Shown here in pieces: positions 36,525-44,217 of a stretch of DNA of 64,000 nt. Position numbers and translations under genes: made by a program. The notes under the pieces are model-generated. The model was not told the origin of the DNA. It saw only the letters and a program-made list of their open reading frames with translations, and did not search any database. Location of the stretch: the NCBI RefSeq assembly GCF_021365465.1, contig NZ_CP089932.1:1178001-1242000 (forward strand), given 5' to 3'. Every line of letters starts with the position of its first letter. The first letter of the stretch is position 1. This stretch comes from Erwinia tracheiphila. Its GTDB lineage: Bacteria > Pseudomonadota > Gammaproteobacteria > Enterobacterales > Enterobacteriaceae.

Positions 36525-36750
36525 CAAGGCCGACCTCACGATGACGTTTAATGGAGGCCTGCTTTGATGCCTGAGTGTTGATGACCCAGGCGGTGAGATA
36601 GCCAATATAGAGCCATTCATCCAGGTTCCCCTGCCATGCAGAACACAGCAGCACGGCAGTGCTGGCTATAAAGGCTCCGCACAGCATGGTGTCTGAGGTT
36701 GAAAGGTGGCCGTCAGGGTTACTGATAAGCTGTTTAAGATTAGTCAGCAT
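36517..36750 (-). CDS. Holin-like small membrane protein
   Basis: 77 residues from ATG 36750, behind GGGAAC. Two hydrophobic segments (MLCGAFIASTAVLLCSAW and WLYIGYLTAWVINT) and a charged C-terminus (KRHREVGLDD) suit a holin. Neighbours are the lysozyme and spanin genes, so it likely times membrane permeabilisation. Assignment rests on topology and context. Confidence 0.6.
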   Translation of the reverse strand: MLTNLKQLISNPDGHLSTSDTMLCGAFIASTAVLLCSAWQGNLDEWLYIGYLTAWVINTQASKQASIKRHREVGLDD

Positions 36751-37039
36751 GTTGTTCCCGAATGAGTTTTTCAATTTTCTGTCGGGCCACTTCAGCGCTT
36801 ATTCCCACCGTTTTAGCCAGGCGGATATCCTGAGCGGTCACGCTCTGCCAGCCCTGACGATAAAAAGACTGGTAAGTGGCGTTATGGCTGTAGAGCGGCA
36901 CCACGTCAATAGACTCGCCCGCCAGTGCGAGATGCAGGCAGCGTTCACGCGCTTCAAAATAGGTGCGGCGATAGCGCGGATTACGCAGTTCGGGGAGCAG
37001 CTTTTGCAGCAGGCAGACCGACATGGTGGGCGAGGTCAT
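36740..37039 (-). CDS. Unknown protein of the lysis module
   Basis: 99 residues, helical and basic (LPELRNPRYRRTYFEARERCLHLALAGESIDVVPLYSHNATYQSFYRQGW). I do not recognise it. It is placed between lysozyme and holin-like genes, overlapping both start and stop, so it is almost certainly translated. Could regulate lysis or be a moron. Confidence 0.65.
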   Translation of the reverse strand: MTSPTMSVCLLQKLLPELRNPRYRRTYFEARERCLHLALAGESIDVVPLYSHNATYQSFYRQGWQSVTAQDIRLAKTVGISAEVARQKIEKLIREQHAD

Positions 37040-37545
37040 TAAAGCACCTCCAGAACGGACGCTGTCAGCTTGTCCAGGCGGTTAAACCAGCCGTTCATAA
37101 AGCGGATCTGAACCGGTGAATGCGCAATAATGCGGGCATAGGTTTGTGAACGCTGGTTCATCAGGCGGACGAACAGTAACAAAGGCTGGATAGCTTCTGT
37201 CGCCGCCAGCGTTCGGGCACCGATAATGCCATCGTCAGCCACGCGCAGGGCACGCTGTAGCTGCTGGATAGCGGTTTTGTACCCGTGCTGTACGGCACCA
37301 TCAAACACGGCAAGGGAAATACCGGCGGGTAGCCGATCACATCCGGTTTTTAGCCAGTAATCACGATAGTAAATTTCACTCGCCTGCTCTTGTGTCAGTT
37401 CGGCGATATTCAGTGCGGGATAGCTGCGTTTACTGATGCCGAATTTTGTTTCTCCGCCACGGTCAGCAGGGTCATTAACATAGCCGCCTTCCGCCGTGAG
37501 CATATAATCAATGGCATGAATAAATGTAACGCTGTAGGGGATCAT
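37039..37545 (-). CDS. lys: Endolysin, glycoside hydrolase family 108 (Mu lysozyme-like, gp22)
   Basis: 168 residues. FIHAIDYMLTAEGGYVNDPADRGGETKFGISKRSYPAL has the catalytic Glu in AEGGY and the conserved GGxTxxGIS; QEQASEIYYRDYW and AVFDGAVQHG complete the GH108 core and the C-terminal peptidoglycan-binding helix bundle follows. It cleaves the glycan strand at lysis. First gene behind the candidate late promoter element. Confidence 0.88.
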   Translation of the reverse strand: MIPYSVTFIHAIDYMLTAEGGYVNDPADRGGETKFGISKRSYPALNIAELTQEQASEIYYRDYWLKTGCDRLPAGISLAVFDGAVQHGYKTAIQQLQRALRVADDGIIGARTLAATEAIQPLLLFVRLMNQRSQTYARIIAHSPVQIRFMNGWFNRLDKLTASVLEVL

Positions 37546-37596
37546 AATCGCTACCTGTTGATAATCGGTAGCTCATCATTACGCGGGGGGATGGTC

Positions 37597-37630
37597 AGGT
37601 GGGTTTGTGGCGGGTCAAACAAAACCCGCC
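37597..37630 (-). promoter_or_regulatory. Candidate late-promoter element and hairpin upstream of the lysozyme gene
   Basis: Plus-strand GGTGGGTTTGTG plus GCGGGTCA (37598-37617) recurs before the protease gene at 29510-29530. Directly beside it GGCGGGT (37609-37615) pairs with ACCCGCC (37624-37630). On the transcribed strand the hairpin could end the mor transcript while the shared box serves a Mor/C-type activator. TAATGAT about 15 bases downstream could be a -10 box. Function inferred. Confidence 0.5.
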
Positions 37631-37666
37631 AGGATAAGCGTGTTTTAATTGCCGGGGAATTTATTT

Positions 37667-38107
37667 TCATTCCGGATCGGAAGTAAACAGATCCCTCTGA
37701 TATCGTTTACGGTGCAGGGCCAGCTGCTGACGCAGGATAGCATACACGGTGGAATGCGTTAGCGTGTGTTTTTTGGCCAGAACATCCACATTCCCCCGCG
37801 AACGGCTCCATTCATCGAACAGCTGATTATCGCGTAATGCTGCGCGAAGTGCGTCACCGGTTGGCAGATAAACCGCCCGGCCCCCATAATAATTTGCCAG
37901 CGCCCCCACCAGTTTACCGGCTGACAGGCGGGCGGCCACCTCGTCATATCCCTGTCGTTGCAGCTCGGCACAGAAGAGATCAACCATATCGGCCAGCAAC
38001 TGGGGCCAGCGTGCGTGCAGCTCCCCTGTTGGGATCGTGTCCATCCGGTCAAGCAGTTGCCCCAGTTCAGCATGGTCATCATCAAACAGTTGTAGATTAT
38101 CGTTCAT
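37667..38107 (-). CDS. mor: Mor-type middle transcription activator
   Basis: 146 residues from ATG 38107, which has AGGAGG upstream. The C-terminal half carries the Mor/C DNA-binding fold: GYDEVAARLSAGKLVGALANYYGGRAVYLPTGD, then a helix-turn-helix RGNVDVLAKKHTLTHSTVYAILRQQL. Mor binds the middle promoter and recruits RNA polymerase; here it is the only phage regulator left because the repressor end is gone. A separate C activator gene was not found. Confidence 0.85.
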   Translation of the reverse strand: MNDNLQLFDDDHAELGQLLDRMDTIPTGELHARWPQLLADMVDLFCAELQRQGYDEVAARLSAGKLVGALANYYGGRAVYLPTGDALRAALRDNQLFDEWSRSRGNVDVLAKKHTLTHSTVYAILRQQLALHRKRYQRDLFTSDPE

Positions 38108-38613
38108 ACATCCTCCTGACGTCTGAGCCACTCGCTGCCGCCGGGCAGCGTGCTGACATCAACGCCCATCCTTTCCATTTGCCTGAACCAGGCTTCATTG
38201 CTGTCAGAACCGTTGCCGGGCTGCTGTTTTTCCCGGGCGCTGACGCTACTGCTTTGCGCAAACACCTGCTCTGATGACTGATAGACGGTTTTCAGATAGT
38301 TATGGTTTGACAGCGGTTTCTTATCTCCCTGTAGCCGTTTCTCTCTGATACGGTCTACCGTTTCACTCAACGCATGTGAGAGCACCCGCCCGGGCTTGTA
38401 AAGCGCCAGTACCTCAGTGGCCAGTTTCAATGCGCGGCTGTTGCTCAGATTGGCTTTCTCACGGCGAAACAGCCCGATATAGGCCACCAGATGGCGGGCA
38501 CAGCTTCCGGGCAGGTCAGCCAGCGTTTTAAGCAACTGGCGGCTGGCATCATCTTCACACAACGCCTCAAGGTGCCAGTCAGTGTGGCAGACAGGACAGC
38601 GGGACAGTTTCAT
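38104..38613 (-). CDS. Early phage protein with a CxxC zinc-binding start
   Basis: 169 residues. It begins MKLSRCPVCHTDWHLEALCEDD, a probable zinc site, then a helical body (LLKTLADLPGSCARHLVAYIGLFRREKANLSNSRALKLATEVLALY) seen in DNA-processing phage proteins. Ends in a Ser/Gln-rich linker with a conserved-looking GVDVSTLPGGSEWL tip. Overlaps GemA and Mor genes. Precise role not recognised. Confidence 0.65.
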   Translation of the reverse strand: MKLSRCPVCHTDWHLEALCEDDASRQLLKTLADLPGSCARHLVAYIGLFRREKANLSNSRALKLATEVLALYKPGRVLSHALSETVDRIREKRLQGDKKPLSNHNYLKTVYQSSEQVFAQSSSVSAREKQQPGNGSDSNEAWFRQMERMGVDVSTLPGGSEWLRRQEDV

Positions 38614-39164
38614 AAGCTGGCCTCGTAAGCATCGGTAATGATGTCGTAATCACGCGATGCATTCCCGGTAACCGGATTCACCGGATGAGCCACGCGGCGT
38701 GCTGTCAGAAACGCCAGCATCAGCCGGATATGCCATTGTTTAAGGCACTCCAGTACCCGGTACGCCAGCCAGCCATCAAGCCAGCCCACCTCGGCAACGC
38801 CTTCACCGTTGTTGAGCTGAGAGGTCATGCGCTTAACGTAAGCATTTAACGCCAGTTCGCCGTCGCTGCTGACGAAACCGTGACGAAACATGGTGCCCCA
38901 GATGGCGCGGATTTTAGCAATCTCCTCAGTGCGTGGTTTTCCCTTTGAATTGGGTTTAACCCGCACTGAACTCTTTTTAAAAGAGCGTTTAAATCCCCGC
39001 TGTTGCAGTTCCGAATAAACATTTAATAATTCGCCGTGACTCATTTTACTGCAACTGGATTTACCGTTAGCCGTATTAGACAGCAATAAACAATAGGTTT
39101 CATCATCCAGTTTCAGCTTTCCTTTGGCTACATGGATTAGCCTGATTAATTGTGGTTTATCCAT
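38610..39164 (-). CDS. gemA: GemA-like protein (Mu gp16, DUF1018)
   Basis: 184 residues. LIRLIHVAKGKLKLDDETYCLLLSNTANGKSSCSKMSHGEL and IRAIWGTMFRHGFVSSDGELALNAYVKRMTSQLNN are diagnostic of the GemA/DUF1018 family, which modulates host gene expression and DNA supercoiling in Mu. Intact. Starts with ATG behind AGAGGT-type site. The 110 bases upstream hold no gene. Confidence 0.87.
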   Translation of the reverse strand: MDKPQLIRLIHVAKGKLKLDDETYCLLLSNTANGKSSCSKMSHGELLNVYSELQQRGFKRSFKKSSVRVKPNSKGKPRTEEIAKIRAIWGTMFRHGFVSSDGELALNAYVKRMTSQLNNGEGVAEVGWLDGWLAYRVLECLKQWHIRLMLAFLTARRVAHPVNPVTGNASRDYDIITDAYEASL

Positions 39165-39274
39165 TAATAAATACCTCTTGATGTCTGATTCTGGCGTAAG
39201 TGTGCCCGACGCGATTACGCCAATAAAAACTCAGGGTGATAAGAATTAAGTCGCTAGCGTGGAAACTTTAAAGG

Positions 39275-39535
39275 CTAATATGAGCCGTTCTTTGTGTAAT
39301 CGGCAATAATATTCCCTTCTGCGTCAAAATACTTAACTCCACAGGTCGGATGGCAGTTGTGTTTTTTCTTTCCGTATTTCAACTGATTAACGAAAACAAC
39401 ATCCAGATTAGCACTGCCATTCATGCCAACAATAGTTCCCGGTTCGCCGTACACTTCAACCATCATGCCAAGTCGGGCAAAATCTATGCCACGGCATCGG
39501 ATCATATCTTCAACAAATTGCTTTTCCTTACTCAT
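39275..39535 (-). CDS. Small early phage protein
   Basis: 86 residues from ATG 39535 (an earlier in-frame start would lie within the previous gene). KQFVEDMIRCRGIDFARLGMMVEVYGEPGTIVGMNGSANLDVVF suggests a small SH3-like beta barrel often found in phage early regions. Ends KYFDAEGNIIADYTKNGSY. No function known to me. Confidence 0.7.
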   Translation of the reverse strand: MSKEKQFVEDMIRCRGIDFARLGMMVEVYGEPGTIVGMNGSANLDVVFVNQLKYGKKKHNCHPTCGVKYFDAEGNIIADYTKNGSY

Positions 39536-39536
39536 G

Positions 39537-40151
39537 CTAAACCCCCGATATATCCAGACTGATTTGTTCATATTTACCACTGGGCTGGCGCAGATAGATA
39601 CGCAGGTACTGACTGGTTCCCGTCACCTGAATGGCATCGGCAATGGCTGACATGGCTTCGTTCCAGCGTGGGTCGTCAATAGCCAGCTGGCGCAATCCAA
39701 GAACCTGATTGATATCAATACGCCCCTGCTTGTTGACGCGGAAAGCATGATCGACCATCGCTATCAGATTGACGTTAGCCCCGTCAGACCATTCAACCAC
39801 GCACTCATCGATCAGTTTTTTAGCCGCCTGGATACGCTCGTCAAAGACCCTGTGATCGCCAATCGCACGCATAATTTTGAACTGGCCATCAAAGCTTGGC
39901 AGGGTGACGTTTCCCTTTGTACCGCCATATTCAACGCCGTACTCTCTGGATGACAAATCAATAAAGTCCCCGATTTGCTTCATGGATGCGGCTTTGAAAT
40001 CTGCCATAGCCTGACGCAATGCCCTGGCAGCCTCGACAATATTCATCACGACATCATCACGCAGCATATCAATCGGACGGATCAGGTTTTGCGGCACCAG
40101 ATGGCCCTGAGCGTTCTGGCGGTAGCCAGTCTGTTCAGTGTCTTTATTCAT
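39537..40151 (-). CDS. Mu early protein, DUF3164 family
   Basis: 204 residues. LIRPIDMLRDDVVMNIVEAARALRQAMADFKAASMKQIGDFIDLSSREYGVEYGGTKGNVTLPSFDGQFKI (in parts) is the DUF3164 pattern, common next to MuB in Mu-like phages. Predicted helical with a beta middle. Its role is unproven; in these phages it lies in the early replication operon. Confidence 0.82.
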   Translation of the reverse strand: MNKDTEQTGYRQNAQGHLVPQNLIRPIDMLRDDVVMNIVEAARALRQAMADFKAASMKQIGDFIDLSSREYGVEYGGTKGNVTLPSFDGQFKIMRAIGDHRVFDERIQAAKKLIDECVVEWSDGANVNLIAMVDHAFRVNKQGRIDINQVLGLRQLAIDDPRWNEAMSAIADAIQVTGTSQYLRIYLRQPSGKYEQISLDISGV

Positions 40152-40386
40152 AATGACTCTCCTTACTCCAGTAAATAATGCAGCCCTGCACCATAGCGGT
40201 ATACGCTTTGCTCATGCAGCCATTGCGGGTAACAGTCAGTTCCTTAGACCGTCGGATAAGGTCCAGACACGGGAGCACAATTTCCAGTAGTGGTCTGGCG
40301 CGTTCGGTACTGACCCGTCTGATTTGAACGTTACGGCGTTCCAGCCATCCCACCGCGTTAACCAACTGTGTTGCTTTACGTCTCAT
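40144..40386 (-). CDS. Small basic early phage protein
   Basis: 80 residues, Arg-rich (LERRNVQIRRVSTERARPLLEIVLPCLDLIRRSKELTVTRNG), one mildly hydrophobic end. It overlaps MuB and DUF3164 genes by a few bases, which supports real translation. No family recognised. Confidence 0.6.
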   Translation of the reverse strand: MRRKATQLVNAVGWLERRNVQIRRVSTERARPLLEIVLPCLDLIRRSKELTVTRNGCMSKAYTAMVQGCIIYWSKESHYE

Positions 40387-41334
40387 GCGTGTACTCCTTC
40401 CAGGTCTTTGACGGCGGCGCGAATATGCTTCTCCGTCAGGGCTTCGTTGCTCCCTCTGGCAAACATGGTGGCCAGACGGAGCGTATGGGAAACGGTGCGT
40501 AATGCGCCCGGGCGTTCTGACAGCGTATGGATCAGTGCGCGTTCGGCCTTACCCGTCAGTCCCCAGGCATCGGCAATCGCCGTGATGTCATCCCGTTTTG
40601 TCTTCAGGATGGCCACTTTTTTGGCGATTCGGCTGAACAGGCGGGCAAAATCAACGCTGCGGGAACTGCCGCCCGTCAGCCTGGCGTACACCTGATGATT
40701 GCCCACCAGAGCCAGCCCGATACCGGTTTCTTCCTGAAGGATGCGCAGCTCTTCCAGTACCGGATAATCAAGGTGGTCGGCCTCGTCAATAATCAGCAGG
40801 CCCTGCGTTCCGCGCAGCTTCCTGCGTACAGCCCGGCCCAGCTGCCCGGCGCGGCGCGTCACCGACACCCAGCTCCAGCGCCATCTCATACAGTGCTTCA
40901 CTGATGCTGGCGCGGGAAGGCGAGACGGTGATTAACCAGACGTTCGGACGCTCTGCCGCAAACTGCTGTAAGGAACGGGTCTTGCCCACGCCGGGGCTGC
41001 CATAGATAACGGTGATGCACTGGGCCAGCTGGGCGTATTGCAGCGCACTCCATATCTGTCGGACGGTTCTGGTCTTTACAAAATCAGGCGCTTCCGGCAT
41101 TTCATTTGCCCGGCGGCTGCGATTCTCCAGCCAGACGGAGAGCTGACCGGCAATCTTGCTGTTATCACCCGGATAACTTTCATTCATAAACTGCGAGAGT
41201 GCCGTTGATGAAATCGCGCTTTCACGGGCGATGGTGCTGTAGGTCACATCGTCACGCTCAACCGTCCCGCGTATTGCGGCGCGGACATCCGCCATCGCGG
41301 TCTGTGCGTGAGCTGAATCCAGTACGTTACTCAT
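40383..41334 (-). pseudogene. DNA transposition protein MuB-like (AAA+ ATPase) with one frameshift
   Basis: From ATG 41334 an N-terminal helix-turn-helix (TYSTIARESAISSTALSQFMNESYPGDNSKIAGQL) leads to Walker A GSPGVGKT. After ELGVGDAPRRA the frame breaks near 40860 in a GCGCGGCGCG repeat and resumes as GQLGRAVRRKLRGTQGLLIIDEADHL with Walker B. 952 bases is 317 codons plus one; MuB is ~312 residues. MuB coats target DNA and activates MuA. Without MuA it has no known function here. Confidence 0.82.
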
Positions 41335-41336
41335 GG

Positions 41337-42000
41337 TTATACTCCCAGATTATTTTTCTGCTGCTGCTCGTGTAAGCAGGCAACGGCATTTTCAAAGGCA
41401 TGGTCGTAGCCGGTCTCAGGCTGTTCCTCTGCCCATTCACGGCGCACGGTATTACCGGCAGGACGACAGATTTCTACAACACGGCTTTCAGGGGGTTCCG
41501 GTGGCAAGGTATCGGGCATCCGCTCTGCCACTTCCAGCGCGGTCATGCGGCGCTGTGCAGCCGTTGCTTCTTTGGTACGCTTAACAAAACGGTTACGGTT
41601 ACGGTGATGCTCACGGGCGGCCTGAGTGTCACCAAATCCGGCTTTCTCAATGCAGGCGGCTTCACAGATAAAGCGTCCGTCCAGGGTGTAACACAACACG
41701 CTGGCGTGTAACTGCGCCGGGTCAAAGCGCACCACAATCTTATTGGGCCTGATACTCAGTAGCTGCTCGTTGTGGTAGCGATTCTCGCGGCCCTGCAATT
41801 TCCCGCCCGCTTTCAGGACAAAGATGCCATTGTTTACGGTGACGGCCTCGGACGGCAGCAGTAACAGGTGCCGCTGCTCTGCGGTGGCCTTACGCACGGC
41901 GCTTTCCTGATAGCTCTGCTCAAAAGCGGCATCAAAAGAAAGAATGCCCCGGCAGACTTCGGTATCGCGCCCCGGGCGTCGATTCCAGAAAGCATTACGG
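41337..42000 (-). pseudogene. MuA transposase, C-terminal fragment only
   Basis: About 220 residues remain: NRRPGRDTEVCRGILSFDAAFEQSYQESAVRKATAEQRHLLLLPSEAV, then the domain III part FGDTQAAREHHRNRNRFVKRTKEATAAQRRMTALEVAERMPD that contacts MuB. The DDE catalytic core and the end-binding domains are missing. MuA similarity stops at about 42000, where STAXI-associated ICE sequence begins on the opposite strand. The open frame continues 25 codons further into non-Mu DNA by chance. The break marks a deletion of the left prophage end. Confidence 0.8.
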
Positions 42001-42063
42001 TTGACACTCTCGGTGCTTGCATTAAAAATGAACAGGCTTACTTGTTGTCTTCGGACAACCAGC

Positions 42064-42194
42064 CAATGCTTCAGCACTCTGTGAGAAGCACCTTCGGGTG
42101 ACTGCCAATAGCCTCGTAGCCTGAAAGAGGAAGCCCATGTGGCGGTAACTCCGTTTAGCCTTTGAGAACGGAGATCACTTAGCGGTGATGAAGG
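42064..42194 (+). ncRNA. STAXI-type tandem pseudoknot structure, copy 2
   Basis: Same architecture as the copy at 11719-11848. Unit A: TGCTTC/GAAGCA stem, then the hairpin CACC-TTCG-GGTG (42089-42100) and GACTGC, which pairs with the unit A loop except for one mismatch. Unit B: CCTC/GAGG (42112-42115 with 42127-42130) with loop CCTGAAA. Then CTCCGTT/AACGGAG (42149-42155 with 42167-42173) around AGCCTTTGA, and ATCAC/GTGAT (42174-42189). Stems differ from copy 1 by compensating changes while loops are kept. It precedes the DUF3577 and SSB genes, a known STAXI context. Confidence 0.75.
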
Positions 42195-42213
42195 TCCATT
42201 TCACAATCAAGAC

Positions 42214-42272
42214 AGTCTGCACTGACGTACGACTTTGCAGACTCCCGACGGGAAACACTTTTCCCGTCAGGG
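42214..42272 (+). promoter_or_regulatory. Two strong hairpins in the DUF3577 leader
   Basis: AGTCTGCA (42214-42221) pairs with TGCAGACT (42236-42243), and CCCGACGGGAA (from 42244) pairs with TTCCCGTCAGGG (to 42272). They lie between the pseudoknot and the DUF3577 start at 42320. No T-run follows, so RNA stability or translational control, or a single-strand DNA role at transfer, is more likely than termination. Confidence 0.5.
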
Positions 42273-42319
42273 AAGGTGTTTTTCTCCGTCACCGAATCTT
42301 TACTCCTGGAGAAAACATC

Positions 42320-42787
42320 ATGTCTACTCAAACTCAACAAGCATCCACCAAAACTGAATACTTCAACCTGACTATCAAGGGCATGGGGTACCTCAGCAAC
42401 ATTCGTCAAGTCAATGGCCCGAATGGCACTTTTATCAGCTGTGTCGTCAATGGACTCTCGGGTCCTACCGATAACGCCAGTTACACGCGTTTTGATGTGA
42501 CGGTCGCCGGTAAAGAAGCCAGCAGCCTGATCAACCGCTGTCAAAAGTCAGTTGATGAAGACAAAAAAGTCCTGATTGGTTTTGTGCTCAACAATCCCAA
42601 AACGGACATCTTCACGCTCAATAGCGGCGAACATGCCGGTGAACAGCGCGTCAGCCTGAAAGCCCGCCTTATCAAGGTCGATTGGATCAAAATCGGTCAG
42701 GAAAAGGTGTATCAGGCTGAGAAATCCGACTCTACGCCGCCTCAGCAAGGTTCCGCACAGCAACAATACGCTGAAAATTCTTTCTGA
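42320..42787 (+). CDS. DUF3577 / STY4534-family ICE protein
   Basis: 155 residues from ATG 42320 behind CTGGAGAAA. EYFNLTIKGMGYLSNIRQVNGPNGTFISCVVNGLSGPTDNASYTRFDVTVAG (in parts) is the DUF3577 pattern; an OB-like barrel is plausible. The tail (PPQQGSAQQQYAENSF) is Gln-rich and ends in an aromatic residue, recalling SSB tails. Family members sit next to ssb in SPI-7/PFGI-1-type ICEs and are thought to act in element replication or transfer. A hairpin terminator follows the stop. Confidence 0.85.
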   Translation: MSTQTQQASTKTEYFNLTIKGMGYLSNIRQVNGPNGTFISCVVNGLSGPTDNASYTRFDVTVAGKEASSLINRCQKSVDEDKKVLIGFVLNNPKTDIFTLNSGEHAGEQRVSLKARLIKVDWIKIGQEKVYQAEKSDSTPPQQGSAQQQYAENSF

Positions 42788-42802
42788 GTTATTTTTACCC
42801 TT

Positions 42803-42846
42803 ACCTCCCTGAATAACAGACTTTCCTTCAGGGAGGTCTGTTTTCT
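42803..42846 (+). terminator. Strong hairpin after DUF3577
   Basis: ACCTCCCTGAA (42803-42813) and TTCAGGGAGGT (42827-42837) form 11 perfect pairs, followed by CTGTTTTCTTT. ACAGAC/GTCTGT inside and after the stem allows an alternative fold, so attenuation between DUF3577 and the downstream ssb genes is possible. Confidence 0.7.
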
Positions 42847-42864
42847 TTATTAAGGAAACACATC

Positions 42865-43068
42865 ATGAATAATTCAACAGGAATTCTGGCAGCAGAGTCC
42901 GGTTTTACTTTACCTTTACAGGTGCTCAAAAGTGGTCGCGGTTATTATGTCGGTACGGCGAATCATGAGGGACCTGTTTCCCGTGAGTCTGAAGAATACT
43001 TCAGTTCCCATAAAAAAGTGGTTCAGGCGTTCACCACTGGTGCCTGGACTCAACGTGAGTGGGCATAA
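42865..43068 (+). CDS. Small ICE protein upstream of ssb
   Basis: 67 residues, ATG behind TAAGGA. Sequence TLPLQVLKSGRGYYVGTANHEGPVSRESEEYFSSHKKVVQAFTTGAWTQREWA has the look of a small conserved ICE protein and is typically found between DUF3577 and ssb. Twelve bases separate it from ssb. Function unknown. Confidence 0.7.
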   Translation: MNNSTGILAAESGFTLPLQVLKSGRGYYVGTANHEGPVSRESEEYFSSHKKVVQAFTTGAWTQREWA

Positions 43069-43080
43069 GGAGAAAGCATC

Positions 43081-43566
43081 ATGGCTTCACGTGGAATTAA
43101 CAAAGTCATATTGATTGGCCACCTTGGCCAGGATCCGGAAGTCCGTTACATGCCAAATGGTGGCGCGGTTGCCACCCTGTCGCTTGCGACTTCCGAGACC
43201 TGGCGTGATAAACAATCCGGCGAACAGAAAGAAAAAACCGAATGGCACCGTGTGGTGCTGTTTGGCAAACTCGCTGAAATTGCCGGCGAATACTTGCGTA
43301 AAGGTTCGCAGGTCTATATTGAGGGGGCTTTACGCACGCGTAAATGGGCAGATCAGAGCGGCCAGGATCGCTATACTACCGAGGTAGTCGTTAACGTAGG
43401 CGGCACGATGCAGATGCTGGGTGGTCGTAGTCAGACCGATAACCCGGGGCCTTCAACGTCTGGTAGTTGGGGGCAACCTCAGCAACCGACCCACAGTGGC
43501 ACACCCACTCAGGCGTCTGCCGGCAATGAACCGCCGATGGACTTTGATGATGACATCCCATTTTGA
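43081..43566 (+). CDS. ssb: Single-stranded DNA-binding protein
   Basis: 161 residues. [52 protein letters not shown] is the standard SSB OB-fold; [25 protein letters not shown] follows, then a Gly/Gln/Pro-rich linker and the acidic tip MDFDDDIPF that recruits partner proteins. ICE-encoded SSB protects transferred single strands in recipients. A rho-independent terminator lies directly after. Confidence 0.95.
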   Translation: MASRGINKVILIGHLGQDPEVRYMPNGGAVATLSLATSETWRDKQSGEQKEKTEWHRVVLFGKLAEIAGEYLRKGSQVYIEGALRTRKWADQSGQDRYTTEVVVNVGGTMQMLGGRSQTDNPGPSTSGSWGQPQQPTHSGTPTQASAGNEPPMDFDDDIPF

Positions 43567-43589
43567 CCTGGATGGCATTCATTGACATA

Positions 43590-43621
43590 CTGCACATAGC
43601 GTCTGCTGTGTGCAGTTTTTC
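43590..43621 (+). terminator. Rho-independent terminator after ssb
   Basis: CTGCACA (43590-43596) pairs with TGTGCAG (43609-43615), followed directly by five T. Confidence 0.85.
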
Positions 43622-43644
43622 TATCTACTATACCGGAGGCTCCC

Positions 43645-44079
43645 ATGGGAACTCGTTACGATACCGACGTGGTCGCCTGGGCGAATGAACAGGCGGCGTT
43701 ACTGCGTGCCGGTAAACTTAGCCAACTGGATATTGAAAACATTGCCGAGGAGATTGAGGACGTGGGCAAGAGTGAAAAGCGCGAACTGGCCAGCCGGATG
43801 GCGGTTTTACTGGCTCACCTTCTGAAGTGGCAATTTCAGCCGGGGCGTCGTGGCTCAAGTTGGCAGCGAACAATAAAAGAGCAGCGTAAATCAGTACGCT
43901 TGCGTATAAGTAAAACGCCAAGTCTGAAAGTCTGCCTTGCAGACGCGGAATGGCTCGAAGAGGTGTGGTCTGATGCTGTCGCAAGTGCGGCAGAAGAGAC
44001 CGGCCTCGATGGTTTCCCTGATAATTGTGTCTGGTCTTCGGTTCAGATCCTGGATGAAGACTTCTACCCAGAGCAGTAA
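43645..44079 (+). CDS. DUF29 family protein
   Basis: 144 residues. TRYDTDVVAWANEQAALLRAGKLSQLDIENIAEEIEDVGKSEKRELASRMAVLLAHLLKWQFQPGRRGSSWQRTIKEQR (in parts) is a textbook DUF29 opening; the DFYPEQ end is also typical. All-helical protein of unknown biochemical role, frequent on mobile elements and in cyanobacteria. Monocistronic between two terminators. ATG behind GGAGG. Confidence 0.9.
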   Translation: MGTRYDTDVVAWANEQAALLRAGKLSQLDIENIAEEIEDVGKSEKRELASRMAVLLAHLLKWQFQPGRRGSSWQRTIKEQRKSVRLRISKTPSLKVCLADAEWLEEVWSDAVASAAEETGLDGFPDNCVWSSVQILDEDFYPEQ

Positions 44080-44097
44080 ATCAGGAGCGACAGTATG

Positions 44098-44128
44098 AGC
44101 GCTGACCCTTGGTTGGCGCTTTTTTTTA
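44098..44128 (+). terminator. Rho-independent terminator after the DUF29 gene
   Basis: AGCGC (44098-44102) pairs with GCGCT (44116-44120), followed by a run of eight T. Confidence 0.8.
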
Positions 44129-44217
44129 TTTTGTAATAAAGAGTTGTTAATTGAGCCTCCCGGGCGGTAACCGCACAGTGACACCTGTCAATAGTCACTG
44201 AACAGGAAACCTTCCGG

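Larger units (their letters stand above)
15085..42000 (-). mobile_element. Defective Mu-like prophage
   Basis: About 27 kb of minus-strand genes in Mu order: A fragment, B, early genes, GemA, Mor, lysozyme, spanins, small structural genes, terminase, portal, F-like, G-like, protease, major head protein, tail sheath, tube, chaperones, tape measure, baseplate, fibre. The repressor, Ner and most of MuA are missing; similarity to MuA stops near 42000 and ICE sequence follows at once. At the other end no clear Mu terminal repeat is visible before the insertion sequence at 15084. At least five genes are frameshifted. It cannot transpose with its own A protein. Endpoints are approximate to tens of bases. 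Confidence 0.85.

Noticed and set aside
41868..42101. Plus-strand frame ending TVDTLGACIKNEQAYLLSSDNQP, considered as the 3' end of an ICE gene cut by the prophage
   Set aside because: Its last codons fall inside the pseudoknot stems, and half of it is antisense to muA; I cannot show that it is a real protein end.
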